A stretch of 64,000 nucleotides of DNA from Trochalopteron elliotii (Eukaryota > Chordata > Aves > Passeriformes > Leiothrichidae), in assembly GCA_024734555.1 (NCBI GenBank), contig JANPWX010000055.1, positions 1,072,182 through 1,136,181 on the forward strand. The letters run 5' to 3'. Shown here in pieces: positions 12,673 to 26,213 of the stretch. Position numbers and translations under genes: made by a program. Within the stretch, counting starts at the first letter, position 1; the number at the start of each line of letters is the position of its first letter. The notes beneath the pieces were generated by a model, which saw only the letters and a program-made list of their open reading frames with translations, made no database searches and was not told where the DNA came from.

Positions 12673-15600
12673 GGTCTTTCATAGTCCCTAGGAAGGCAGC
12701 TTATATATGGATCAATTGCAGCCTTCAGAGGCATCTGAAGGCCTGCCCTGGTATTACACCACAGCATTTCCCCAAAAAACGTGGGATACTACATCTGAGT
12801 TCATCCAGAGGGAAAATAAGGCATGGAAAGGTTAGGTGACTTGCTTTATGTTGTGTAACCAGGAATGAAAGTAGCTCTCAGATCTTTTATTCTTAACAGC
12901 AGCCAGCCTAGGGAACCTCTACTTGGATCTCAAGGGATTCCTTCTTCCTGGAAAGGTTTTCATTTCCAGTAAAAGCAGGGAGGCTGGGTGGGAACAACCC
13001 GAGGGATGCCATGCATTGTTCACATGCTTGCAGCAGTGTGGAATGTGAAGTCTGAGGAGCAGGAGGCAGCAGTGCCTGGCCAGGAGAGCAGGAGCAGTTC
13101 AGGTGGCCCTGGCAGGGATCCACACAGCAAGCCAAGGGTGACTCAACATCAGGAGGGACTCAGCCAGGCTGTGCTGGACCTTGTGGCCAACTGGTGGAGA
13201 ACAGCACCACGCCCTAATGTCACCTCAGTGTGGCTGAGTAAAGAGCAGACATGGCTGCTTAGATCCTAAACCTCCCCAGATTCACAACAAACCTGAAACC
13301 CAGTTCAGCAAAGCAGTGACTTTTGTGCATAGGGCAAGACCTGTACCAACTGCATATGAACTACAGTTTGAGGTTCAGCCACACTAAAGGCATGGGGGCA
13401 GAAAGGCTAATTAAGATGTTTAATTAAGATGGTGCTTGGTGAATTTTAGGAATGAATGTTAGGACATGTTTTCTGGGATTTCAATGAACAAATTTAAGTG
13501 TCCAAGAGATCCCTATCTGTCTTCAGTATTGTGGGTCTACAGCAGTCATTTAACCCTGGTCGGTGTCACTTTTCTTAACTACAAAATGTGAAAAATGAAC
13601 CTCTTAGAAACTATTTTGAGTTGTGAAGGGGAAAACTAGGTGTGGGCCAAGGAATTAAGCAGTGGAACTGTTAAGGAAAGGATCAGGAAATTCCTCCTAG
13701 CAGTGAGGTCTGAAAGTGTGCCTGGATCTCGAGGAAGACATGAACCCCATGTCACTTGGGTGAGTGAGGAGTGCATGGTCCTTTCCTCTCCTCTTCCCAA
13801 GGGAGTGGGGCTTGTCTCCTCAATCTAAAGAAGCCTGTCCATCTCTAATTTCCCCTTCCTTTGTTTGAGTAGGTTATCTGATATAATTACACAACATTCA
13901 AGTGCAGGAGTGCAGGAAGAAGTGATAAAATCAAGAACAGCTTTAATGAGGCCAGAAAAGGAAGAAAAATGGAGTTAACTCAGGGGAACTTCAAGGTCCT
14001 TTTGGTGCTATTCAAGCCAACAAATGGGAATACTGCTAAAACAGAAGAAGTTGGGTGGAGTCAGAGGGTTGATTTGGAACTAGCAGAGCATTCAGTGGTT
14101 TCAGCAGGGAGCCTTCAAGTTAGATGGTGTCAGGAACACCCAGAGGAATTTGGGTAAGCAAACATCTGTTTGTGCAGATATGCACCTCTGCCTGCTGTAG
14201 AGTGATGTGTCTGTTGCAGGGGGAGGGACTGAGGGGAGTGACACAGATAAGGAAGGATAGATGGCCACAGAGGAATGGCCACATCCACACAGAGGTCTAG
14301 CCAAGACTGATGCTGGCCAGGGAGGGTTGGGGTGGCTGAGGAACACACATTTGTACAGAAAACATCAATTTGCTGCATTCACTTGTATTAAATTATCCAT
14401 TAAAATTAAACCTGATACAAAGATGGGAAAGAAGGGGAATTTCATCTCCTATGAAGAGTGTATGTTAAAATCTAGTTATTCCAGAGGAAGGTGAAGAATC
14501 CCATTGCCTGCTAGACAGAAATTTTGATTTACACAGTAGTTCAAGGGCACTGGACACAGCAATTCAATTTCCCACACAAGGTAATGCAATCAGGCCCAGT
14601 CAAGATACCCCCAAGCCTAATGGGAAAAGAGCACAACCAAACGCTGTCACCACAACTCCTAAATTAATGGGGAGATAATTCATGTTCTCAGGTGTTCATG
14701 TGGGCAGTGCTGGGGGAAAACAGGGTGTCTAACTCCAATGGATGTTCTTACATTCTATTTATGACATAATTTACTATAATCTACTAAGAGTATCTATGTG
14801 GTGTGTCACAGCTGTATTCATAGCTGGTATTATTCTGACACAAACGTCTCCCTGAAATTTAGATGCATTTCTCAGTCAGCTTTTGGGTGATGATAAGGAA
14901 CCCTAGACCTTTGCTGCAGACATAAATGCTGCAATTCCATTCTGGATGTTCCCATTGGTCTATTCCTGCCTCACAGTTTTACCTGCCTTCACCAGGGTAA
15001 GTAACAAGAGCAGCAGGTTAGGAGTCAGTACCAGCACCAGGACCTGAATTCTGGCTCCACAACTCACTTCTTGGAGTGAAATCACTTCCTTGTTCCTTTT
15101 TATCTCCCTGGCTAAAACAGGAATAATTTTTGCATCAGGCTACAGAGCTCATGGTCCTTCCTGTATTTTTCTCAGCTATTCCTATTAATCTAAATTATTG
15201 TTGCAGCTTAGACCTCACAGGTGAGTTACTGTTATTTCCAGCCAGAATAAGCAAAAATAAAGATAAAAGAAAATAAATATGTATATCTTTTACCTCTATA
15301 GAATATCAGGGCAAGCATCTGTTTCAAAAACAAGGACAGTGTTTAATTTAGAGTGAGCACATGGACATCAGAGTGCTGCCTAACTACTGTCAAAATAGGT
15401 GTTAAACAAAGATTTTCCTTGCCATTATTTTCCCTGTGACTAGAAAATAAGTAAAGGATAATATCCATGGAATAAACCCCAGTTATCACAGTTGTACAGT
15501 TTTCCTGTGTTCAGCAACTACAATATTTTTGCTCAGATTTTTTCTATTCCAATTAAAAACATTTGAAGCTATTCTTCTATAAACCTAAGAAAGGTCTAAC

Positions 15601-15839
15601 TAAGCCAGTGCCATTCTCTGCTATCCCACATAACAGGCTAGGTGTAAACTTCTTTATTAGTATTTTGGTTCTGGAACTAACTTTGCAAAAAAGCAGCCAA
15701 AGTTTTTGGAAATATTATCAAAGCTTGGCGAAAAAGGAAAGCATTTGGCTCACATCGCTGTTAGTGACAATAATCAATGCCCAGACAAGCACAGCTTCAA
15801 AAAATATGTCAAGAACTCACTTTATATTTTAAACAGACC
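12673..15839. other. Gene-less stretch
   Basis: No gene is supported. There is a small direct duplication of TAATTAAGATG (13408-13418 and 13421-13431). The AT-rich part from about 14500 to 15830 shows no coding signal. Confidence 0.5.
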
Positions 15840-16450
15840 ATGAAGACATTCAAATTCTTCATCTGGAAGAGAAAAAAGAGGAGGGGGAGATGGCGGGAGG
15901 GAGAGATTTCCTTCCACCAGGCAGCGAGAGATCACTTCACGCTTCCCTTTGGTAGGTTAGAGGGGAATTGTAAAGCCATCCCATGTGAACAGATGGAGGC
16001 AAAGGATCTCAGCTTTCACGGGAGCGGGTTAAAGATCCGACGCCTGGGACGGTGGGCGAGACAGGGCCCAGCAGCAGGGGCTTTCTGCCCCCTGACAGTC
16101 AGACGTCTCCAGGGCCCGCTGGGGTGGCAGCAATCCTTGGGGAGCACCTCGGCAGGTTCTCAGCAGCCCGGCACCAGCTAAGCCCCAGACTTGTATAGGC
16201 ACTTCACATTTAGGAGCATGTCTAATCCAATCAGGGGCAGATTGGAAGCTATCCGTGTACCTCCCAGATAGCATATTCTTGTCGGCTTGAAAGCAACCCT
16301 CTCCTCCTCAGCCTTCCCCCCTGTCTCCCTATCAGTCTGTGCAAGCAGCGGCCTCCCCCCTTGGGCACACGGAGCTAATCCTATTTACTCAGCCCATCAA
16401 TTTCACAGCTTTAATATTCGCATGGGTTCGATGGATGCAGCTGAAAGGTT
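15840..16450. other. Possible conserved non-coding element
   Basis: This has higher complexity and GC than its surroundings and no repeat similarity. Near 16375-16440 a block rich in homeobox-like and ATTCGCATG-type words, such as CTATTTACTCAGCCCATCAA, looks like developmental enhancer sequence. This is an impression from composition and words only. No alignment was possible. Confidence 0.25.
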
Positions 16451-19400
16451 TGCAGCAGCCAGGGAGGAGGGGGGAGGCTGTGGTGAGCAGTGGGAGGCAG
16501 CCTTCCCATGCTGCCCAAAGCAGAAAAAAGTCATTCAAAACCATGAAGGTCGAGGCATGTCTTATGCCCACTCACACACACAAAGCAGACAACATATGTG
16601 CAGCCCATTACACACCCCGGCAGTGTCACTTTGGCAGCCACAGCCCCAGGTTCTGCTGCCTTGTCATGTCTCTGGTTCCTCTCACAGAGTTGGTGCTGGG
16701 GTTGGCAGGAGTGCCGTGGTCCGGTGGGATTGAGCCTTCGTTAGCATGAGGTCTCTCTTAAACTGGAAGGTGTGCGTTCAAGGACAGACACAGGAACAAA
16801 CACAGAAGGTGCCAAGCACCCCCTGAGTGTGGTGACCCTGAGAGCTGCCTGCTCACATGCAGGCAGTTGTGGAGGAGCTCAGCCCAGTTCCACTTTGTGC
16901 TTAGCTGTTTCTCAGCTCTCTGTTTATAAATTCCTGAACTGAAATTCCTCCCTTTATCTGTCCTGAGCATCCTTTAGCATCCTTCAGCTATACCTCCTGT
17001 GCTGTGGCTATAGATTAGAGCAATCCTGAGGAGACAAGTCTTTTTAGGAGGATTCAAGAATGCAACCCAGCCTCTTGGACTTCAGAAAGAACCAGCACCC
17101 ACCTCTGAAACCCCTGTGGAGTCTGTGTGCCCCTCCTCCAGCACTTGGGTCTTTACTAATCACTTTATTCCAAATGTGGAACAGCTCTTGGTTTGTGGTT
17201 TAACTCACGTGCATGAGTCACACCTGAATTCCTCTCCTCACTACCGAGGTTAAATAGAATTGGAGTGGCTGTTGCCTTTCAGTCTTACAGTCTTTGATGT
17301 GCAAAGGACATAGATCTGTCTGATATTTCAACCTGGCACATTTTCTACATTTAATCTGCTCTTTATTTATCTGTTTAGTTCTTGAACTCAATGTGGTTTT
17401 GGTTGTGGATTGTTTTTTTTTTTTTTTCAATTTGCTTTTGCTGCTTGTGCTAGAGATCATGTGTTCTAACAAAAATCTCAAGTTTTCCAGTGCCAGCAGG
17501 CAGCCAATTTGAGGATTTTCTGTGAGTATCCAGACTTGGGCTCTGCCCCTAAGTCAGGCAGACACATTGCCATCATTCTGAATTAAGGCTGAAATGGAAT
17601 AAAAAGAGGAAGAGCAGTGAATGCCTCCTTCAGTCATTCCTGTTCTCAAGACCCAAAGGTACTCCTCTAAAAGAAATCCCAGTGTTTTGATCTAGTGGAC
17701 AACACCCTTTTTCTCCAGGCTGAGAGCTCTTTGGGCAGTGACTTTACAATTTGAGAGGGATATTCCAATAGGACTACAGAACAAGTCAGATAAAGTGAAG
17801 GTCCTTAATTTGTCCAATTAGCAATGGGAGTTTATGGCAAAGGAGAGCACTCAGAGTGTGCACTTTCCAGTTGTTGGCAGGCTGTGAGCCTGACACACCC
17901 CAAGGAATCCAGAAAAAATTCTTGAAGCATGAGAATAATTTTTCCCCTAGTTCTGCCTCCCCTTTTCCTCCAGGAGGGAGTTCCCAAGTGCTGTTTAGGG
18001 CTACATCTTGATTTCCCCATTGCCCTTCTCAGCAATATATGTCATCCCTGGATTTTGATGGAAACACAGACACTGTTGTTGCAGCAGATCTGTGCTCAGC
18101 CCAATATCCTGGGGTTTGGGTCAGGATTTTTAATCTTACCCTCCTGTTTTGTTTCTTGGCATTAATTGCTCATACTGTCCTCCTGCTTGGTGCAGTAGGA
18201 CCAAGTATTCTCTTGTTCTGAAAGTGTGGGGATGGTTTTGGTAGATTTGGCCAGTGCAGCTTCAATTAATTGTGTCAGCCGTGGTGATAATCAACCATCA
18301 GGGAGCAATTCACTGGGGAAAGGCTGAGAACTGCACATCAGAAGGTCTGAGGTGAGGAGGCAGAAGATCCAGACCTGGGGGAGAGTGATGTGTCTAGCAC
18401 AGCTGGATAGGAGAGGACAGATGGGACTGCATGGAGAGTGGGAGCAGGATTCAGGACTCAGAATATTGAGAATGAAGGCAATAGCAAGGATGTGGTTTTC
18501 TTAGCCGAGATAAAATGATTTTTAGCTGGGAAGCCATTAAAAGTGATGGCACTCTCCTTCTTTCCTTTGCTCTGGCTGCTTGTGCCCATGTGCTTAGCTC
18601 TGTGGGATCTCAGGCTGTGACAGGGTCAGGGGAATGGGGGAGCTAAACTGGCTGAAAACAAATAATTTACTATCCCAGGTTTATCTGGCAATGGACTGGG
18701 TCCCAGATCTGACACTCACACAGCTTTTCAAGCAAGGATGCTGGCACAGGGGAGGGGATGTCATCCGCCAGGGAGATGGGGAGATCCACATCATTTCCAG
18801 CACTCCTTCCCTGGAAGCATCAGGCCAAAACAGCTGATGGATCATCACGAGGAGGTTGGCACCCACCCTGCTGCGTGTGCTTAAAGAGGCTGCAAACAAG
18901 AAGCAAAATGTACTTTAAAGCCTGAGCAGGCCTGGGCAAAACTGAGTATTCACTTCTCTCCCTCAAGCGGCTGCTCTTCAGAGACTGTGGGTTGCACAAG
19001 TTGTGGCAGAGCCCACGAGGAGGTCACACAGGCAGCCTGGGCAGAAGGAGCTGCAAAAGGTGGTCCACAGGGTCCAACCTCCTCATTTCTGCTCTGAATA
19101 CCAAGCCTGCACCCCCCAGCCCCCCAGCAGCTTCCCAAGAGGGAGCAGCACTAGTGCAAGGACACATGTTCCTGATATAACTAAATTGGGCAGTGAGAAA
19201 ATGCAAAAAGGAAAAAAGGGATTAAAAAAAAAAAAAAAAAAAGAACGGATGACCAGCTTCCAGCTTTAAACAGAGTGATAGAAAAATACATCCTGGCAGG
19301 CAAGATTAGCGAGATTGAGAGATTTCATCAAAAAAGGGGAAACTCCTCAGAGTCTTGTTTTCCAAATACTGGCTTTACTGAATGGGTACCACAGCAGGTG

Positions 19401-20835
19401 AGCTAAATCCTCACCTGGAGAAATGGGAAAGCTCTCCCACCAATGGGGCTAGGGATTCATCCCAGCTGAGACCCGACCTGGTGTGCTGATGGCAAGAGAC
19501 AAACTTTACATGAGTGTTCTGCTGCTGCTGCTTCTGCCTGAGCCCACGATCAACCCGTGTGCAGGGAGAGGTCAGGGGGCCATCGTCCTCTGAGGCGACA
19601 CAAAGATTTAATCAGAAGTTCAATGCCAAGACATCTTCCCTAAACGGCATTCAGTCCCCCCTGCCCTGATCAGCTGCCTTTTGTTAGAAGTGCCGGCTCT
19701 CCCTCGGAGAGGCACTGTCACACTGGTGAATTGCCCGCCCTTTTTCACAGAATGCTGTTTTTTTTCTCAGGAGCTTTGATGTGGAGAGGTAACGACCAAA
19801 TGTCCCACACCCACCCTGACACCCATCAGCTGCCGCTGCGGGTTTCAGCATCTTGTGGGGTTTCACCCCCTCCAGCGGAGTTAATCCCTCTTCACTTCCA
19901 TTTCCTGCCACCCCGACTTTGCTCTCCTCCGTGAATTTAGCTGGAGCCAGATCACACACCCCCCCTCCGGGCTCCCCTTTCCTGGAAGCAGGAACTGGAG
20001 TGACCCCGGCAAGCCCCAGGAGAAGAGAGACAATCAGCGAGCCCCCAGCGGCCGCCGTGGTTCTGCTGTCGCTGTGCGCCAGCACAAGCAGCAAATTCCA
20101 AGAAGATGCGATCATCAGCAGCTCTGTGAAGACAGGAAAGTGGTTACAAATGCTCTCTGCCTCAAAGAGAGAGAGAAGAAACCACAGTCTGGCTGCAGCT
20201 GCACCTCGTGCTTTCTGATAAATCTGCTGTTTAGAAACATTTGCTGTGGTACCCGTGCACAGGTAGAGGTGAAAACAAACACACCGATGGATGCAAAGGG
20301 ACTGCTTCATCTCCAGCCAACACAAACAAAGCCTACTTCCAGCGTGGATACAAAGTCCTCCTACAAAAGGGAACAGAGATAGAGGCTTCTTCCTCAGAGC
20401 TGTCTACATTGCACATTTCAGGGAGAGAAAAATTTGCTAGGACATATGGCATGACCATCCACGTGGATGGTCTTTTAAATATTAAAGTCCTCAGTGCTTC
20501 AAATACAGCATCTTCTTTAAAGACTGATGCTGCCCAGCAGACAAATATGTCTCATGATCATTATATTTTCCTCAGTGTTATGGCTTAAGTTGTCTCTGTT
20601 TTGATAACATGCTGAATATGCATCTGTTTGCCCAAAGAGGAGGGAGCAAGTGTTCACAAGCAACCCTATGATGACAGTAAATGGCAGAGTGAACAAAGTT
20701 TAAAGTTCTCTGAAATGTTTAGATACCAGTTCAGTGGCCAGATTCTCCATACAGCCCAATGTCCACGTATGGTTCAGTTAGAAATTATTGGGTTAGTTGA
20801 GGTGCAAAGAGATGTAAAAAGAAAATATTATTCAT
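16451..20835. other. Gene-less stretch with a 213-codon minus-strand open frame
   Basis: No gene is supported. A poly-T run lies at about 17412-17428 and a poly-A run at 19224-19242. The part at about 19650-20450 is GC-richer and carries the longest open frame in the window (19684-20325, minus, 213 codons). Its predicted product has no recognisable domain, so I leave it as a chance frame in GC-rich DNA. Confidence 0.45.
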
Positions 20836-20964
20836 AAATCATAGAATGGTTTGGGTTGGAGGGAGCCTTAAAGATCATCTCATTCCAGCCCCCTGCCATA
20901 GGCAGGGATACCTTCCACTATGCCAGATTGCTCAAAGCCCCATCCAACCTGTCCTTGAACACTT
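20836..20964 (-). repeat. CR1 LINE 3' end, short
   Basis: Antisense CR1 of about 130 bp. It starts AATCATAGAATGGTTTGGG and runs to CATCCAACCTGTCCTTGAAC. This is close to the canonical avian CR1 tip. Confidence 0.93.
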
Positions 20965-21966
20965 ATTGATGCCTGTCTAGCCAGTTTGACCCAGCTTTCC
21001 ATGCTGTTTTACCAGCTGGAGCTATGTGTTCCCAGCACATCTCTGTATCTCCCTGGTGAGTCCCTTGTTCCAGATCCTTTAGGGGAGGGCACATCCCTGA
21101 GCTTCTCTCTCACACTCCATTGCTGCAAAGTTGAATGGATCTGTTTCTGCCCCATTCTGAAAAGGCCATCACAAAACATAGAATCTGGCCTCGATATTGA
21201 TATCTTACATTCCTTATTTTCATTATCAAAAGGTTTTATTGAAGCCTTGAATTTGCCACAGTGGGTATCCTTTCAAAATCTGCCAAGTTTGCTGTAGAAA
21301 AAACAGATAACATTACCTTGGTATTTGCGGTATTCCTTGTGCTGCTCTTCCCACTTCAGCGGAAGACTGCTGAGGATGTTTAGGGAAAGGCTAAGATAAA
21401 TGTTCCTCAATATCAAAATAAACAATAGAGGCTAATGTGCAGCTTGTATTTTTCATGCTCATATTGGATCCCAGTCTGAGTTTAAAGGGAGCTGCCCCAG
21501 AACTTTCAGGCTGTGGTTCCCAAGTCCAGAAGGATCAAGGGGCAGAAATGAGGACATATTCACATACATGTGCACATGAAGACAAAAAAGTTTCCCTGCT
21601 TAAAGTCTCTCTTTTGGCATGGAAGCATGTTGCCAACACTCAGCAAATACTAAATAATAGCAACAGTACAAGAATTCTTCCACAGAATAATTCACCAGCC
21701 ACAAAAATTACCATAACTATCCACCAGCCTCTGGTCTGACAGGGCAAAAGGCAGAAGCTTAACTTACTGCACAAGAGGAAAAGAGAAATTCTCCAGGGCA
21801 GTCCTTTAGTGGTCCAAAGGGTTCGTGGTTTTCCTGCTTTGAACTGTGTGCAAAGGAAAGAGTGAAGTCCAGAGCCAACCCACTGAGTATTCAGGCCTAG
21901 AATTTGAAAAGGCCAGACACCGAATACTTGATGTTTAGTCCCTCATGCCAGGCTCTTGCTCCCATG
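20965..21966. other. Gene-less stretch
   Basis: Nothing recognised. The short open frames have no family similarity. Confidence 0.5.
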
Positions 21967-22097
21967 GGAGTGTCCAAGGCCAGGTGGGATGGGGCTCTGA
22001 GCAACCTGAGCTAGTGGAAGGTGTCCCTGTCCGTGGCAGGAGGTTGGAAGGAGATGATTTTTGAGGTCCCCTCCAACCCAAACCACTCTGTGATTCA
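21967..22097 (+). repeat. CR1 LINE 3' end, short
   Basis: Sense CR1 tip: AGTGTCCAAGGCCAGGTGGG, then GGTGTCCCTGTCCGTGGCAGG, ending at CACTCTGTGATTCAATT. Confidence 0.92.
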
Positions 22098-24799
22098 ATT
22101 TGTTGCATCAGATGTTGAATTTAATATAACATCCTAGCAAAAACCACTTGGGGTGTGGCAGTCTAGAAGAGCAAGATTAAGGCAAATGATAGGTATTTCA
22201 AGCCAAAATTCACCATTTCATAGCTAAGTGAACAGAGAAAACATAAAATGCTCTTTGTCTTTTCAAACATATAACATGACCTGCTCTATGGCCTAATCCT
22301 GAAACTCCCACAGGATGCAATTTGATGCCTCAATTATCCTGCTCCTATTGAAAGGGCTTCTAAGAAGCACCTGATGCGAGACACTCTTGGTACAATCTGG
22401 AGCAAAAACAAAGAAGAAAGAGCTGCACAATTCTGGAGGCAGTGGTGCAAAACACAGCCATGCAAAACAGATTCTCATTTGATCTCTTTCTCAGAAGGCA
22501 TTATCTCAGAAACATCTTGGTATGTTAAGGCACTGCCTCGATGGTTTGTTACTCCTGCAGTGCCTGAAAAACTGACTTGCTGGAGCCTTCTTTCAGACAT
22601 GTTTCATTCTGCTGTCAAATTTGAGTATTTGGGTTCAGTTTCAGCTGATGCCACTGCAATGTCACCTGTGGTCCTGCAGATAAAGCAGCTCCACAGGACA
22701 AAACACTGCCTGGTTTCTCTTCTCACTTACATGGAAATAACTCCACTGCTTTCAACAGAGTAGTCCTGTTAGCTCCAAGTCAGGTCTGTTGACCTTGCTG
22801 GGTCTGTCTTCTGCAGGGTTGTTGCTGAGGTTACAAGATGGAGCAGTGATGACCCCTATCTGTGTTTTCCTCTGTTATGGTGGACCTTTGAAATGTACCT
22901 AAGGCAAGTTTTGACATGGGAAAATCTGTTGTCTCCTAAGAGACTCCAGATAGATTTAGCTGCTGAAATCACTTTAAAAATTCTTTTGCTCTTTCCCTGT
23001 GATTGTCAGGAAAATTTCCACAATACCACTGGACATGGACACTTGAGGGCCTCCATGAAATGTCACTTCAGACCAGTGTTCCTGAGAGAATATCTAGTGG
23101 TAGCTTATTACAGAGGCAACTGGCCTTTATTTTTCATCCCAGGCCCACTGACAGTGCATGAAGAAACCATTCCTGAGCTCCCAAGATTTCTGCTGAGACT
23201 GAGCACAGGCCTGAAAACAAAGTCCTAGGGATGCATGTGGCAGTTCTAGGTATTTTGGGTGAAAAACTCTAAAACTCTTCCCTGGTCAGGTTGATGAGTA
23301 GGAGGATTCTGACATAGCAGTTCTTGTGGGGTTTTACCTCTAAATAAATCCAAGGGAAACAGGTACAAAACCAGGCTTGCTGAACTTGCACAACCATGTG
23401 TCTAAAAGTGAGGAATTGACACATCCTGATTGTCCAAGCCATGGAAATGGGATAAAGGGAGGGCAGGGAATTTAACATTTTCCTAGATGAGGCAGAGTCT
23501 GTCCCCTTTCTTGCCTGGCAGATGAAGGTTTTTTACTGCTGGACCACAGTGTTACAGATAATCACAGTGTAAACAACATTCTTTTAGTGCAGCTTTTGTC
23601 TCTTTTCTGTAGGATGGAAAGTCTTGTGAAATCAGCCTCTGTCATGCTAGGCACTGAAGAAAACATGTGTTGAAAAAAGTGCCCGTTCCCAGGCTTTTAG
23701 ACTAAATAACACCATACCAAAGGTGAGGGGGAAGCAGAAGCCTGGACAAGGGATTTGATGGAGTTCCTGCAGCAAGTCCATGCCCAGGGTGGAACTGAGT
23801 CCAAACACCTCACACCTTGCTTGTAACAATCAGGGTGAAGCTGCTCCCCACCTTGCACTGATCAAGTTATGATCTCCCTGCCTGTTGCTATAACACACAA
23901 CCAGGTTTGTAAGACATGTGAAAATTATGGCTTGATAAATAATATGATCCAATTTCTATTTGCTGGCCACCTGATCTCTTTTGTGTATTTAGGATTACCA
24001 GGATTCAGGATAACCTAAGAAGAACTGCACATGCTTGTTTTGCCTCGCTTCTGAAGTCCTGGGTGTGTTTATCCTTAACCATAATTTTTTCCCCAGCCTT
24101 GCTCTTACTTCCAGCCCTGACCTTATCTTAGGCTGTCAGAACAGTAGTTTAAAAACAAAGGTGCAGCCACTTTTCTTTTTAATACAGCTTGACAGGGTTA
24201 AAAATGCAGAATACAGACCTTCCAATTTTCACAAAGTGCTGTGATTGCCTGGTCTGCTGTGCACTGTTTTATGCTAAAATCCATAGACCCTTTCTAATTT
24301 CAGAGGAAAAAAGGGAGCTGCCTTCTATCCCACAGCAGGAGGGGTAAAAGCTCAGGTAGGCTGATATTTTTTACCAGAAGTATTTGTGTGGTTGAAGATT
24401 TTTTTACCAGAAGTAAAAAGAGTAAAGCCTTTGTGCTAAAGACTCTTTTGAGGCTTTTGCGCCATTGGAGTCGCTTTCACTTACAAAGCTAAAGTTAATG
24501 CTGGGGATGATGTGTTGTTATTCTCAAGGATGTAATGAGGATGAGCAAAAGGAGTTTGAAGGTGACTCAGATGCCATTTTCTGTACTGTATTTATCTAGT
24601 GCTAGTCACAGACTTCATGCTCTACTGGCTGCCTGAGGACTAGGAAGAAAACAGTCTTCACAACTCCTATGATTTATCACCCACACTGTAAAGTTTAATT
24701 TCACTTTTGAAGTACCAGCACTGCCCTGGCTGAAAAAAAAGGAGGCTGGACAAGCATGCTTATGCTTGTAGTGGTATTGGAAAATTTCTCAAGTACCTG
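22098..24799. other. Gene-less stretch
   Basis: No gene is supported. A 15-base word TTTTTACCAGAAGTA is repeated at 24368-24382 and 24401-24415, a small local duplication with a 33-bp period. Confidence 0.5.
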
Positions 24800-24950
24800 T
24801 GGGCAGGTGTGGCTCACATACTTGGGTTAAACCAATCGCCAGATCTAGGGTCAGGAAGGAATTTTGCCCTAGGTCATATTGGCAGGGAGGGTTGTGTTGT
24901 TTTTGTTTCCCTTGCTTTGCAGTGTGGGTTGTGGTTGGCTTCCTGGATTA
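24800..24950 (+). repeat. Ancient amniote interspersed repeat fragment
   Basis: The run CCAATCGCCAGATCTAGGGT is followed by CAGGAAGGAATTTTGCCCTA, GGTCATATTGGCAGGGAGG and CTTTGCAGTGTGGGTTGTGG. It matches in order a motif series I recognise from a repeat widespread in turtle, crocodile and bird genomes (core GGGAAGGAATTTTCCCCCAGGTCAGATTGGCAG). I cannot name the family with certainty. Bounds are approximate. Confidence 0.55.
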
Positions 24951-25779
24951 TCTATTGCCATCTTAAGAAATGCTAATGACCCAGGCTTTAGGTCTGAATT
25001 GTAGATCCAGCCCTGCAGGTCTCAGGCCTGCCTCAGAGAGTGACTGCAGCCACTTTGGGCCCCTGTGCAGAGACTCCTGCCCAAGGCATCCTCAGGGCTC
25101 TCAGCATCCTTCAGATTGCCCTGTGGCCTGGGCATCTCCATCTAACAGAATCCCTGTAAGTGTGCAATTTGGAAATCTGGGCGTGCTGGAACTCTCTGTT
25201 GGTTCTTTTCCTGTGCTGCAGCAGGTTTTCAGATTGTTTTGGGTGATGGAGCACCTTGTGATGAGGACTGGGATATGGATGCTCCCTGGAACTCATCAGC
25301 CTGCAGGATGCTTATGATTGTGATGCCCTGGAGTTGTGGATGTGGGTGACCTTTCCTGGGTGGCACAGCACTGTCATTTGGTTTTCTGTGTTGCTGGGGT
25401 GGGGTATAGTTGATACTGTTCTCTTTTTTTTAGTGGAATTGAAAATACTACAAGATTTACATTTAACAACTACTGTTCCCATACCACTTATGTGGGATGA
25501 CTGGAATCAGATTAGGGGCATGGTTGCACGATCTGAGAAAGCCTGAATGTGAGAGCATCACTTTGGAGAGATGGCAGTCTCATAAGCAGGCACCCATCCC
25601 TTTTAATGAAAGCACTTTGGCCATAATTGCACTGTTTATTCATATCAGATACGTTGCTGTATCTGAATTTCCCAACTAACCAGTGATTAAAACAAGTCAC
25701 TTGGGGAGTGGCTTGTGTGATGTTGGTATTAATAGGATGAAAACAACCAGAAAGTTAGGGGCATTCTTCTGAGGTACTG
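24951..25779. other. Gene-less stretch
   Basis: Nothing recognised. There are only short unsupported open frames. Confidence 0.5.
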
Positions 25780-26110
25780 AAAACCCTTAATGAGGCCCTT
25801 AATTATGCAATAACTTCTTTGCAAGCAAACACATGCCTATTATCATTATTATTGTGCTGATAGTTGATATCCCACTGACATGAACAATTTAGAGAATTCC
25901 AAGTATTATGCAGCACTCCTGCCAGCTCGGAATAGGCTGACACAGCTACAGCTACCTATTTAAGAAGATTAGCCTGATTTTATTTGCATAAGAATTTAAA
26001 GCGACAAAACCACTTGCCACACCCAGGAAACGATAATTAAAAATTAATTACTGCACATTCTTTTATTAGCTGTGTGGTTAACTTCTGAGTGCTACAGTCA
26101 ATGCCAAATC
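25780..26110. other. Possible conserved non-coding element
   Basis: This stretch is dense in words typical of deeply conserved enhancers. It has an octamer-like ATTTGCATAAG, a MEF2-like CTATTTAAG, and clustered homeobox cores (ATAATTAAAAATTAATTACTG). It contains no repeat. The call rests on word content only. Confidence 0.3.
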
Positions 26111-26158
26111 CAAAGTGAGATGCCCTGGAATATCTTTCCCTAGGTTTTCCAAGTTCTT

Positions 26159-26213
26159 AGAAACACAGAATATGCTGAGTTGGAAGGGACTCACCAGGAC
26201 CATCGAGCCCAAG
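26159..26213 (-). repeat. CR1 LINE, 3' tip only
   Basis: A very short antisense CR1 tip (AGAAACACAGAATATGCTGAG, then TTGGAAGGGACTCACCAGGA). A 16-base poly-A run follows at 26274-26289. Confidence 0.75.

Noticed and set aside
19684..20325. Longest open frame (minus strand, 213 codons)
   Set aside because: It has no recognisable domain and no splice or Kozak context, and it lies in GC-richer DNA where long chance frames are expected.
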